From: Streptomyces himalayensis subsp. himalayensis
GTDB lineage: Bacteria; Actinomycetota; Actinomycetes; Streptomycetales; Streptomycetaceae
DNA length: 64,000 bases
Direction: 5' to 3'
Assembly: GCF_013778455.1 (NCBI RefSeq)
Contig: NZ_JACEHE010000006.1
Coordinates: 1-64,000 of the forward strand
Position numbers and translations under genes: made by a program. Below, one piece after another: positions 1 to 8,080 of the stretch. The notes beneath the pieces are model-generated. The model made no database searches, had not been told where the DNA came from, and saw only the letters and a list, made by a program, of their open reading frames with translations. Every line of letters begins with the position of its first letter. The stretch's first letter is position 1.

Positions 1-961
1 GCACATCGCTGTGGTGCACCACCACCCGCAACTCCCCCGCCGCGCACGCCGCCAGGCGCCCCCGCAGATAGGCATCGGCGCGCGGGGCGAGCTCCGGCCT
101 CTGTTCGCACGCCGCGCCTACCCACCCCCGCAACCACTCCGCGCTGAGTGCGGAGTCGTCGGGGCCCAGCCGCCAGGGGCTGGGGTGAACCAGTACGGTC
201 GCGCCCCTGCGGGCGAAGGCCTCGCAGGCCGCCGTGACGGCGTCGGGCCCGAGCAGGCGGCGCCCGCGGTCGCTGCGGCGCTGATGGGCGTTGAACGCGT
301 CGGCGATCGCGGCGTCGAGCGGGTCGGCCGGGGTGATCTCGACGCGCCCCACCACCGACAGGGCCAGCAGCGCTGGGCAGCCGGTTTCGGTGCAGGCCGC
401 GGCGAGCCGGTCCACCTCCTCGCGGGTGAGCAGGTCCAGCAGGGCGGAGGCCGTGACCAGCGAGGTGAGCGCGAGGTCGGCTGCGGTCACCCTCGTGATG
501 TCTCCCCGAACGGTGGCGACCGTGATGGCGCTGCCGTCACCCGTATCGGCGCGCCCCGCCACGCCCGGCTGCGCGGCCGCGTCGGCCGTGTCGGCCGCGT
601 CGGCCGTGTCGGCCGCGTCGGCCGTGCGGGGCATGCCGGGCACGCGGGGCATGCGTGGCAAGCCGACCATGCGGGGCATGCGGGCGGAGGCCAGGGCGAG
701 CAGTTCCGGGTCGCGGTCGTGCAGGACCCAGTGCTGTGCGCCGGCGACGCGGGACGCGAGCCGGGGGGCGAGCCAGCGCCCCATGGAGCCGCTGCCGCAC
801 CCGAGGTCACGGATCACCAGTCCCGTGCCGCGGCGCCGCGGCAGGTCCGCCGGCCGGCGCAGCAGCCGGTCGACGAGTTGCGGTGCGCGGGCGGCTGCGT
901 CCGCGCGCTCGCGCAGGGCCAGCCACTCGGGGGCGTAACGAGGGGCGTCCGTCGTCGTCAT
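1..961 (-). CDS. Class I SAM-dependent methyltransferase (3' end outside the window)
   Basis: Reads from an ATG at 961 to the left edge without a stop, so the C-terminus is missing. Residues 52-59 form the SAM-binding motif I loop (DLGCGSGS), and an acidic residue about 20 positions later (HDRDPELL) fits the ribose-binding position of Rossmann methyltransferases. Residues of roughly 104-127 are an Ala/Asp-rich stretch encoded by a GTCGGCC-type repeat, absent from typical family members and probably a surface loop. The substrate cannot be told from sequence; the neighbouring glycosyltransferase, pterin-type enzyme and dehydrogenase suggest a small-molecule or glycolipid pathway. The gene originally followed the glycosyltransferase with an ATGA overlap. 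A MITE now separates them and the upstream frame reads straight into this one. Confidence 0.85.
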   Translation of the reverse strand, partial: MTTTDAPRYAPEWLALRERADAAARAPQLVDRLLRRPADLPRRRGTGLVIRDLGCGSGSMGRWLAPRLASRVAGAQHWVLHDRDPELLALASARMPRMVGLPRMPRVPGMPRTADAADTADAADTADAAAQPGVAGRADTGDGSAITVATVRGDITRVTAADLALTSLVTASALLDLLTREEVDRLAAACTETGCPALLALSVVGRVEITPADPLDAAIADAFNAHQRRSDRGRRLLGPDAVTAACEAFARRGATVLVHPSPWRLGPDDSALSAEWLRGWVGAACEQRPELAPRADAYLRGRLAACAAGELRVVVHHSDV

Positions 962-2368
962 GTGGCCCTCCCGGGCTCCCGGCCTAGGCCCTGTCGTCAA
1001 ATTCCCGTCGTCGCCCGGAGGGCGGCCCTGCGGCGTCAGGTGCGTGCTCTGGGGGTCCCCCCGGCCGGAGGCTGGGGGAGTGCCGGGCCCCGAACTTGGG
1101 TCGGGGCCCGGTGCGGCGAGAGTGCGTGCATGGCGTCGCGGGGCAGGCGGGAATTTGACGACAGGGCCTAGCCCTCCCAGTACCCCGGCGAGACTCCGCG
1201 CCGTCGTCGCCCATCCGTCGAGTGCGCCCCGCCGCCGTCTTGCGGCCGACCTCAGCCGGCGGCGCAGGTCGGGGTCGCGGAACCAACCGCGCAGAGCCGC
1301 CGTGAGTGCCACCCGGTCTCCCGGCGGTACGAGGATGCCGGGCACGTCACCGTCGGGCGTGCGTCCGACCGCTTCGGGGAGTCCCCCGACATCCGTCGCC
1401 AGTACGGGAATTCCACGGGCGAGCGCCTCGGTCACGGCCATGCCGTAGGTCTCGGCGTACGAGGGGAGCACCATGAGGTCGGCGGCGGCGTAGCTCGCGT
1501 CCAGGTCCGCACCGGCCTGCGGGCCCGCGAGCCTCAGCCGGTCGTCCAGGCCTGTCACACCGATCTGCTCCCGTAGCCGGGCCACATAACGGGGATCCTG
1601 GCCGAGCCCACCGACGCACAGGCACTCCCACGGCCCGTCGGCGACGGCCGCAAGAGCGTCTACGAGCAGGTGCTGGCCCTTGCGCGGGGTCACCGAGGCG
1701 ACACAGAGCAAGCGCGAGACGCCGTCGGTCCCGGGCGCCAGCGGCGAGATGTCGGCGCCGGGCGCGGCGACATGGACCCGTGCGGGGGCGAGGCCGTGGT
1801 GGTCCACGAGCCTGCGGGCCGCCCAGTCGCTGGTCGCGACGACCGCCGAGACGGCGCGCAGTGTCGTTCGCTCACGGGCGTCCAGTTCCGCGGCCGGTCC
1901 CGGGGCGAGTCCCGTCTCGTCGCCCAGCGGCAGGTGCACCAGCACCGCCAGCCGCAGCCGCTCTGCCGCGGGAACGACGACGTCGGGCACGGCGCAGGCG
2001 ACGAGTCCGTCGAGGAGGACGACGCTGTCGTCCGCCAACCCGCTGAGCAGCCGTGCCAGTTCCGCGCGGGCGGCTCCTCCGGGTCGCGGCCAGGTGCCCG
2101 CCACGGCATGCTTGTGCACGTGCCAGCCGAAGGCGCGCAGGTCGAGGGAGACCCGGCGGTCGTAGGTGTTGCCGCCGCTCGGTGCGGCGGGATCGTCGAC
2201 GCCGCCGGGCATGACGAAGTGCACCGAGCTCAGGGACATCGGGGTGATCCCCCGAACGGTCCTCGGGACCGTCCTCGAAATGCTCTCGGAATCGGCATCG
2301 ACATCCGCATCGACATCCGCATCGACATCGACATCGACATCGGCATCGGCATCGGCTGCGCCGTTCAC
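962..2368 (-). CDS. GT4-type glycosyltransferase, now open into the methyltransferase
   Basis: GT-B glycosyltransferase that transfers a sugar from a nucleotide-sugar donor. The C-terminal half shows the donor-site features of family GT4: [11 protein letters not shown], and the E-x7-E region [11 protein letters not shown] followed by [14 protein letters not shown]. The start is a GTG at 2368 whose GTGA overlaps the stop of the pterin-synthase-like gene, implying translational coupling. The first about 25 residues are an Asp-Ala/Asp-Val repeat that is unlike the family; the ATG at about 2242 (MSLSSV) is a possible shorter start. The native protein would end GREPGRAT and stop just inside the methyltransferase start. 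The MITE replaces this with about 60 foreign residues and no stop, so translation continues in frame into the methyltransferase. Confidence 0.8.
984..1171. mobile_element. MITE with perfect terminal inverted repeats and CTAG target duplication
   Basis: Positions 984-1007 and 1148-1171 are perfect 24-bp inverted copies. The outermost four bases, CTAG, also occur as a direct repeat (984-987 and 1168-1171) and are best read as a palindromic 4-bp target duplication, leaving about 20-bp terminal repeats beginning GGCCCTGTCGTCAAA. The interior is too short for a transposase, so this is a non-autonomous miniature element presumably mobilised in trans. Removing 184 bp restores a glycosyltransferase ending in TGA that overlaps the methyltransferase ATG. 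That reconstruction is strong independent evidence that this is an insertion. Confidence 0.85.
2291..2356. repeat. Hexanucleotide-type tandem repeat (GACATC/GGCATC) in the glycosyltransferase 5' end
   Basis: About 66 bp of alternating GACATC, CGCATC and GGCATC units lies immediately after the GTG start of the glycosyltransferase, encoding alternating Asp with Ala or Val. The unit is a multiple of three, so changes in copy number keep the frame. It looks like a slippage-prone N-terminal extension. Confidence 0.8.
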
Positions 2369-2763
2369 AGGGCACGCTCGTAACTCGCCCACGCGATGTG
2401 CGACTCGTGGAGGGTGACGGTGATACCGGCCAGGCCGCGGGCGCCCTCGCCCAGCTTCCCGGCCTGCACGCGCGCGGCGAGGCGGTCGGCGATCACCTTG
2501 GCGAGGAATTCCGTGGAGGTGTTGATCCCGGCGAAGTCCGGTTCGTCGTCGAGATTACGGTAGGTGAACTCCCCCACCACCTCCTTGAGTTCCTGGGTGG
2601 CGAGACCGATGTCGACGACGATGTTGTCGGCGTCCAGCTCCGCGCGCCGGAAAGTGGCGTCCACCAGATACGTAGCTCCGTGCAGGCGCTGCGCGGGCCC
2701 GAAGACCTCTCCACGGAAACTGTGAGCGATCATGAGGTGATCGCGGACGGTGATGCTGAACAA
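2365..2763 (-). CDS. 6-pyruvoyl-tetrahydropterin synthase / QueD-like enzyme
   Basis: A 132-residue protein of the usual length for the T-fold family that acts on 7,8-dihydroneopterin triphosphate, to give 6-pyruvoyl- or 6-carboxy-tetrahydropterin. Zinc-ligand histidines can be placed in the AHSF motif (residues 13-14 region) and in the LHGATY segment, and [11 protein letters not shown] is the conserved helix. The catalytic Cys seen near the first histidine in many QueD proteins is not evident, so the exact reaction is uncertain. The stop overlaps the glycosyltransferase GTG by 4 bp, and a dehydrogenase gene lies 75 bp upstream, so the three are probably co-transcribed. No other queuosine gene is in view, which argues for a specialised role. 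Confidence 0.8.
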   Translation of the reverse strand: MFSITVRDHLMIAHSFRGEVFGPAQRLHGATYLVDATFRRAELDADNIVVDIGLATQELKEVVGEFTYRNLDDEPDFAGINTSTEFLAKVIADRLAARVQAGKLGEGARGLAGITVTLHESHIAWASYERAL

Positions 2764-2838
2764 CGGCGACCCTCCAGGTGCGGCGTCGGGCCCTCGGCCG
2801 GGGCTTGCCGTGTAGTACGAGCGGTCGGCTGATCTCGT

Positions 2839-3819
2839 TCAACCGGATGAGTAGGCGACGCGATGACACAACCCGGGGAGTTCGCCGGCGGCGATCCTGG
2901 GCATCGCGTCCGGCAGCTCCTCGAAGGCGCATTCGCTGGTGACGAGCGCGTCGAAGGCGGGATCGGCGAGCAACTCGAGCGCGAGGGCGAGCCGATCGGC
3001 GAAGGTCCGCCGGGAGCGCCGCGCCGGGGACACGGCCCCCACCTGACTGCTGCGCACGACGAGGCGGCGCGAGTGGAACGCCTCCCCCAACGGCACACTG
3101 ACCCGCCGGTCGCCGTACCAGCTCATCTCGAGGACCGTCCCCTCCGGAACGAGGAGTTCCAGTGAGCGCGCGAGTCCGTCGTCGGTGGCGCTGGCATGCA
3201 CGACGAGGTCGCAGTCGCCGAGGGCGTTTTCGGGCAGCGCGAAGTCGACGCCGAGCGCGGCGGCGATGCGTGCGCGCGCGGGATCGGCGTCGACGAGCTG
3301 TACGCGAACGGCCGGGTAGCGGGCGAGCAGGGCCGCGACGGAGGATCCGACCATCCCCGCGCCGACCACGGCGATCCGGTCACCGATCAGCGGCGCGGCG
3401 TCCCACAGAGCGTTCACAGCGGTCTCGACGGTCCCGGCCAGCACGGCGCGCGCGGCGGGAACGGAGTCGGGCACAGGTGTCACGGCGCTCGCCGGGACGA
3501 CGTACCGGGTCTGATGCGGATGGAGGCAGAAGACGGTACGCCCGAGCAACGGCACCGGACCGTCCTCGACGACGCCGACGCTGAGATAGCCGTACTTGAC
3601 GGGCCCGGGGAACTCGCCGTCCTGGAACGGCGCCCGCATGGCGGCGTACTGACTCTCCGGTACGCCACCGCGGAAGACGAGCGTCTCCGTCCCGCGGCTC
3701 ACCCCGGAGAAGACGGAACGCACCAGGACCTCGTCGGAGGCGGGCTCGGGCAGGGTGACCTCTCGTATCTCACCGTGACCGGGAGAGTTGAGCCAGAAGG
3801 CGTGGGCGGCATGCTTCAT
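2839..3819 (-). CDS. Zinc-type (MDR) alcohol dehydrogenase-like oxidoreductase
   Basis: 326 residues. The N-terminal GroES-like half contains SVFSGVSRGTE and a segment equivalent to the substrate domain of MDR enzymes. The C-terminal Rossmann half has the dinucleotide motif VVGAGMVGSSVAALL (about residues 155-169), with an acidic end (LVDAD) suggesting an NAD preference. The Cys-rich structural-zinc loop of classical alcohol dehydrogenases is absent. The start is an ATG at 3819 with AGGAGC upstream; longer in-frame starts run into intergenic repeats. Similar dehydrogenases sit beside pterin-synthase-like genes in other actinomycetes, but the substrate is unknown to me. Confidence 0.8.
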   Translation of the reverse strand: MKHAAHAFWLNSPGHGEIREVTLPEPASDEVLVRSVFSGVSRGTETLVFRGGVPESQYAAMRAPFQDGEFPGPVKYGYLSVGVVEDGPVPLLGRTVFCLHPHQTRYVVPASAVTPVPDSVPAARAVLAGTVETAVNALWDAAPLIGDRIAVVGAGMVGSSVAALLARYPAVRVQLVDADPARARIAAALGVDFALPENALGDCDLVVHASATDDGLARSLELLVPEGTVLEMSWYGDRRVSVPLGEAFHSRRLVVRSSQVGAVSPARRSRRTFADRLALALELLADPAFDALVTSECAFEELPDAMPRIAAGELPGLCHRVAYSSG

Positions 3820-3953
3820 CAGCGAGCTCCTGAAGGCATGAAAAATCGGGCTGAACAACCGGAAGGCGACACACGTACTGATCACCGGAGGCCGCGAACA
3901 CGGTACGTGGCCCTGTTCGACGCCGCCATAAGGCGTCACCCGCCGAACAGCGC

Positions 3954-4036
3954 TACACGCCAGACAGCCAACACGACAGTCAGCGCAACACGACAGACAG
4001 CGTCACACGCCATACAGCGGTACACGCCAGACAGCC
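3954..4036. repeat. Direct repeats in the divergent intergenic region
   Basis: The 16-mer TACACGCCAGACAGCC occurs at 3954-3969 and again at 4021-4036, 67 bp apart. Degenerate related units (ACACGACAGACAGC, ACACGCCATACAGC) lie between them. They sit between the divergent dehydrogenase and phosphatidyltransferase genes, so they could be regulatory, or simply a decayed tandem repeat. Confidence 0.6.
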
Positions 4037-4048
4037 GGAAGGTGCACG

Positions 4049-4903
4049 GTGGCCCTGAACAGCACGTACGACATGAGGTTGATGCGGCAGGAGACCGCGG
4101 TCGGAGCCGGCGCGCAGGTCCTCCTGCTGACCCTGCTCGGCACGGCGATCGGCCTGGGCCCGGCAGGCTGGCTGACGGGCCTGGCCTTCGCGGCCGCCAC
4201 GTGGGCAGTGCTGACCAGGGCCCTGCACCGGTCGCGCCCGCGGTCGTTCGGGCCTGCCAACCGCGTCACTCTGGGCCGGGCGACACTCGTCGGCGGCGTA
4301 ACCGCCCTGGTGGCGGACTCCTTCGAGAGCCCGCCCCCGCTCACCATCCTGGTCACGCTCACGGCAGTCGCCCTGATCCTGGACGCGGTGGACGGCAAGG
4401 TGGCCCGCCGCACAGGCACGGCGACCCCACTGGGCGCCCGCTTCGACATGGAGGTCGATGCCTTCCTCATCCTGGTGCTGAGTGTGTACGTCGCCATGTC
4501 ACTGGGTGCGTGGGTACTGCTGATCGGCGCGATGCGGTACGCGTTCGTGGCGGCGGCGTGGGTGCTGCCTTGGCTGCGGGGGCAGTTGCCTCCGAGTACG
4601 GCACGGAAGGCGGTAGCGGCGTTGCAGGGCATCGTCCTTCTCGTGGCCGGCGCCGGAATCCTTCCGCCCGGTCCGGAGTTCGCGGTGGTCCTTGCGGCCC
4701 TGACCCTGCTCACCTGGTCCTTTGCACGCGACATCAGGTGGCTGTGGGGGGCGAGGGCGCCCCGAACCGTGGCGATGTGCCTCGGCGGCTGCAGCCGGTC
4801 AGACCACCACCTCCTCCTTCGTCCCGTCACGGAAGCGCACGACGACGACAGTGCCGTTGCCCTCACCGTGATCCGTGACGTGTGCCGTCACTGCGGCTCG
4901 TAG
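4049..4903 (+). CDS. CDP-alcohol phosphatidyltransferase family membrane enzyme
   Basis: Integral membrane enzyme that joins a CDP-activated alcohol or diacylglycerol to an alcohol acceptor. The family signature D-x2-DG-x2-AR-x8-G-x3-D-x3-D is present as DAVDGKVARR...GARFDMEVD (about residues 112-135), with all the catalytic aspartates. Several hydrophobic helices flank it (about residues 22-55, 90-110, 140-190 and 195-230). The chosen start is the GTG at 4049. The last about 35 residues (from APRTVAMCLGG) are rich in Cys/His and overlap the 3' end of the opposing gene by 105 bp; they resemble read-through of an older stop. It is divergent from the dehydrogenase and probably part of the same lipid or glycoside pathway. 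Confidence 0.82.
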   Translation: MALNSTYDMRLMRQETAVGAGAQVLLLTLLGTAIGLGPAGWLTGLAFAAATWAVLTRALHRSRPRSFGPANRVTLGRATLVGGVTALVADSFESPPPLTILVTLTAVALILDAVDGKVARRTGTATPLGARFDMEVDAFLILVLSVYVAMSLGAWVLLIGAMRYAFVAAAWVLPWLRGQLPPSTARKAVAALQGIVLLVAGAGILPPGPEFAVVLAALTLLTWSFARDIRWLWGARAPRTVAMCLGGCSRSDHHLLLRPVTEAHDDDSAVALTVIRDVCRHCGS

Positions 4904-6802
4904 GGAGTCCGCGGTGCTCGGCCCGTCGGTGTCATCGCGGGTCAGCACGACCAGGGAGACGAACAGCCCACTGGTGCGCGCAGGTATGGGCCCGAACGGC
5001 CCGCTGCCGCCCCCGAGCGCGGGCAGGGCGAGATACGGGGTCGCCGAGTGGCGGCCGTAGGCGTTCGCGTCCGTCGCGTGGACGACCGCGCCGGTCGCGG
5101 AGTCCCAGCCGTGCAGACCGACGATCGCGCTGGTCAGACCGTCCGCGCGGCGGGCCAGGGCCCAGCCGGGACCCGAGTCGGTGACAGGGACGTCGGCGCC
5201 GGCCAACGCCCATCCACCCTCCCGTACGCCCGCACCCGCCGCCCCTTCGACACGGTGCACGCGCACCTCCCAGGGGCCGTGCACCACACTCGTCGTCTCG
5301 ATACGGCTGCCTTCGGCGGGGGCGTGCCAGGACGCGGCACGCCGCCCGGCAGTCCCCAGTGGATGGATGCGGCCCCGCCGTGTGGGGACTCCCTGCGCGT
5401 CGACAAGCGCGATGTGGTTGTCGATGCCCGCCGCCCAGGCCGCCTCTCCCGTGTCCGGCGCGGCCGCCGTCGCGTACCCGAACTTCGCGTAGTGCGGGTT
5501 GTCCTCTGCCTTGGCCGGCAACGGGCGGAGCCGGTCGCTGCCGTGGTTGAGCAGCCGTACGATTCCGTCGGCGGCCGTGGAGTGCAGCAGCCAGCCCGGT
5601 TCGGGCAGGGCCAGGCATGCGTCGGTGGTGTCGACCGGGCTCGGCTCCTCGACGGCCGTCCACGCGGGATGGTCTTCGGGCAGCAGCAGGCCGAGGAACG
5701 CCTTGCTCGCCCAGTACGGCGAAGCGGGTCCGGAGTACCGCTGCGTGACCGGCTCGAACGCGCCGTACCAGCCGAGCGTCAGCAGCCCGCGTTCGTCGGG
5801 GACGCCGCGCTCGGCGAAGTGGCGCAGCGCGCCGGAGGCGATGCGGCGGGTGCGGCCTGGAGGTAGTGGTGTGGCGTCGGCCAGGGCACCCGCCCACAGA
5901 GGTGCGGCCGTGGCGAAGCGGTAGATGAGGGAACGGCCTTGGTGCACGGGTGCGCCGTCGGAGCCGAAGAAGTACTGGTAGGTGGAGAGGAATTCGCGCA
6001 GGCGGGCGCGGTAGGCGGCGACGCGGGCGGGGTCGGCGCGGGGGCCTGCGATGCGTGCCCACAGCAGCGGGTACAGGTGCATCGCCCAGCCGTTGTAGTA
6101 GTCGAACTTGCGGCCGTCGCCGTCGCTGTACCAGCCACCACCCCGGTACCAGTCCTCGATCCGGTCGAGTCCGCCGTCGATCTCGGCACGGGAGTGCGGG
6201 GCACCGACGGAGGCGAGGAACTCCTCGGTGACGACCTGGAAGAGGCGCCAGTTGGAGTCGTTCGCCTGCTTGCCGACGAAGCCGCCGAGCCACTCGGCGA
6301 CGCGGGCACGAACCGCGTCGTCCAGCCGGTCCCAGAGCCAGGGGCGGGTCTCGTGCAGGGCGATGGCGATGGACGCGGCCTCGACCATCGGCTGGGCCCG
6401 GTCCTCGATGGGCGGCCACGCCTCGGGGCCGCCCGGATCCGTGCCTGCGGCGAGACCGGCGGCGTACCGCTCGATGAGGGACGCGTCCGCCTCGCCGCCC
6501 GCGCCCGCGATCCGGAAGGCGGCCAGCATGAAGGAGCGGGCGTAGCCCTCGAGGCCGTCGGAGAGCGGACCGGAGTGGCTGGCCGGTCCGGGCAGCCGGT
6601 ACTGGGCGAAGCCGGGGGTTGCGTACGGGACGAGGGCGTCCAGGAGCCGGTCGGCGATCGCTTCCCAGTGCGCGCGGGTCCAGCCGGTGACGGGCGAGCG
6701 GAGGCGGTCCTCGGGCGGAAGGTCGGGGAGGTTGCTGACGGCGGGCGGGCTCGGCAGATGGGCTGCGGTGCGTGCGGTCATACGGAGACGAGGTGCGGTC
6801 AT
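4799..6802 (-). CDS. DUF2264 family protein (putative glycan-active enzyme)
   Basis: 667 residues with an (alpha/alpha)6-barrel-like N-terminal half (WTRAHWEAIADRLLDALVPYA; FMLAAFRIAG; GGGWYSDGDGRKFDYYNGWAMHLYPLLWA) and a beta-rich C-terminal half. This matches DUF2264 proteins, which often accompany uptake of plant or algal oligosaccharides. No signal peptide is visible, so it should act in the cytoplasm on an imported sugar. The ATG at 6802 overlaps the LacI gene stop by 4 bp (ATGA), and GGAGG precedes it. It is the last gene of the transport operon. The exact activity (hydrolase or lyase on uronate- or rhamnose-containing oligomers) is inference from context only. Confidence 0.75.
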   Translation of the reverse strand: MTAPRLRMTARTAAHLPSPPAVSNLPDLPPEDRLRSPVTGWTRAHWEAIADRLLDALVPYATPGFAQYRLPGPASHSGPLSDGLEGYARSFMLAAFRIAGAGGEADASLIERYAAGLAAGTDPGGPEAWPPIEDRAQPMVEAASIAIALHETRPWLWDRLDDAVRARVAEWLGGFVGKQANDSNWRLFQVVTEEFLASVGAPHSRAEIDGGLDRIEDWYRGGGWYSDGDGRKFDYYNGWAMHLYPLLWARIAGPRADPARVAAYRARLREFLSTYQYFFGSDGAPVHQGRSLIYRFATAAPLWAGALADATPLPPGRTRRIASGALRHFAERGVPDERGLLTLGWYGAFEPVTQRYSGPASPYWASKAFLGLLLPEDHPAWTAVEEPSPVDTTDACLALPEPGWLLHSTAADGIVRLLNHGSDRLRPLPAKAEDNPHYAKFGYATAAAPDTGEAAWAAGIDNHIALVDAQGVPTRRGRIHPLGTAGRRAASWHAPAEGSRIETTSVVHGPWEVRVHRVEGAAGAGVREGGWALAGADVPVTDSGPGWALARRADGLTSAIVGLHGWDSATGAVVHATDANAYGRHSATPYLALPALGGGSGPFGPIPARTSGLFVSLVVLTRDDTDGPSTADSLRAAVTAHVTDHGEGNGTVVVVRFRDGTKEEVVV

Positions 6803-8028
6803 GCGGTGGGAGATCCTCCGTCGGACAAGGCGGGCCCTGGCGGGGGCGGCTGGACGCTGTCGCGTACGACGATGTGGGTGCCGAGCAAGTGGTGGGTGCC
6901 GGCGGCGTGCTCGGGGTCGCGCAGGGCCAGCCGTACGGCGGCGCGGCCCAGCTCCTCGGCGGGGGTGCGGACGGTGGTGAGGGGCGGGTCGAAGTCCTCG
7001 GCGAGCGGAACGTCGTTGTAGCCGACGACGGAGATGTCCTCGGGAACGCGCAGTCCCGCGTCGGCGGCGGCCCGCAGCACACCGGCGGCGACCATGTCGT
7101 CCCCGGCGAAGACGGCGGTGAAGGCCGGGGCGCCGCCGCTCTCCTTCAACAGGGCGGTCATGGCCCGAAGCCCGGCCGACCGGCCGAGACCGCAGTCGAC
7201 GACGTGGGCGGCCTCGGGCGGCAACCCGTGTTCGGCGAGCGCCGCCCGGTAGCCGGCGACACGGGCGTCCAGCGCGGTGTTGCCGGGCAGCGCCCCGACG
7301 AACACGATGCGGCGGTGCCCGGCGGACAGCAGGTGCGAGGTGATCGCGTGGGCCCCCGCTTCGTTGTCGAACTCCACGACGAGAGCGGGGATGTCCGGCA
7401 CGGGGGCCGGGCGGCCGCACAGCACCAGGCGCGCACCGGACGCGTCGAGCGCCTGCGCGTAGTGCGCCACCCGCTCGCGGTACGCGTCGTCCTCGACGAC
7501 GCCGCCGACGAGGACGACCAGCCTGGCCCCTTCTTCCCGCATGAGCTGCACGATCTCCAGCTCCCGCTGTGCGTCGCCTCCGGTGGCGGCCACGAGGCAG
7601 AGCCACCCATGGGTGGCGGCTTCGGCCTCGACCCCCTCGGCGACCTGCGCGTAGAACGGGCTGGTCACCTGCCGTACGACCACGGCGACCATCTTGCGTC
7701 CCGCCCCGACCAGCGCCCGTGCGTGCGCGTTGGCCACGTAGTCGAGCTCGCGGGCCGCCCGCAGCACACGGGCCCTGGTGGCCGCGGGGGTCTCGTAGTT
7801 GCCGCTCAGGACGCGCGAGACGGTCGCGATGGACACCCCCGCGCGGTCGGCGACCTCCCGGATGGTCACCCGGCGTCCCTGACCGGCAGCTGAGGCCTTC
7901 GTTGCGGCCTCCGCCCGCCCCTGACCGGCGGCCTCCGCCCGCCCCTGACCGGCGGCCTCCGCCCGCCCCTGACCGGCGGCCTCCGCCCGTCCCTGACCGG
8001 CGGCCTCGGCCCCCGTGTTCTTCCCCAT
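6799..8028 (-). CDS. LacI-family transcriptional regulator
   Basis: 409 residues. A LacI HTH occupies about residues 54-105 (TIREVADRAGVSIATVSRVLSGN, with the hinge ALVGAGR following). The periplasmic-binding-protein-like sensor domain follows, ending with GYNDVPLAEDFDPPLTTVRTP, typical of the family. The first 50 residues are unusual: four to five copies of AEAAGQGR encoded by a 24-bp minisatellite. The ATG at 8028 has a good AAGGAGAG ribosome site. The gene is embedded in the sugar operon between binding protein and DUF2264 gene, so it is a likely sugar-responsive repressor of this operon acting at the AAACGTTT palindromes near 11.66 and 11.79 kb. Confidence 0.88.
   Translation of the reverse strand: MGKNTGAEAAGQGRAEAAGQGRAEAAGQGRAEAAGQGRAEAATKASAAGQGRRVTIREVADRAGVSIATVSRVLSGNYETPAATRARVLRAARELDYVANAHARALVGAGRKMVAVVVRQVTSPFYAQVAEGVEAEAATHGWLCLVAATGGDAQRELEIVQLMREEGARLVVLVGGVVEDDAYRERVAHYAQALDASGARLVLCGRPAPVPDIPALVVEFDNEAGAHAITSHLLSAGHRRIVFVGALPGNTALDARVAGYRAALAEHGLPPEAAHVVDCGLGRSAGLRAMTALLKESGGAPAFTAVFAGDDMVAAGVLRAAADAGLRVPEDISVVGYNDVPLAEDFDPPLTTVRTPAEELGRAAVRLALRDPEHAAGTHHLLGTHIVVRDSVQPPPPGPALSDGGSPTA
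7906..8005. repeat. 24-bp minisatellite in the LacI gene 5' end
   Basis: Slightly more than four near-identical 24-bp units (GGCCTCCGCCCG followed by CCCCTGACCGGC, one unit with a single substitution) lie directly after the LacI start and encode repeated AEAAGQGR. The period is a multiple of three, so expansion or contraction stays in frame and only changes the length of the N-terminal arm. Confidence 0.9.
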
Positions 8029-8080
8029 CCCCGTCCGCTCTCCTTCGTGCCGCCCCCGTCAGTGGTTTCCCGGTCGCTGA

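Noticed and set aside
584..640. GTCGGCC repeat near the left edge as an intergenic element
   Set aside because: It lies inside the methyltransferase frame and is translated as an Ala/Asp stretch.
3196..4878. 560-codon plus-strand frame spanning the dehydrogenase and phosphatidyltransferase
   Set aside because: It runs antisense to one real gene and out of frame with another, with no conserved pattern.
4932..7082. 716-codon alternative frame in the DUF2264/LacI region
   Set aside because: Arg/Pro-rich translation typical of the wrong frame; the DUF2264 frame has family pattern and codon bias.
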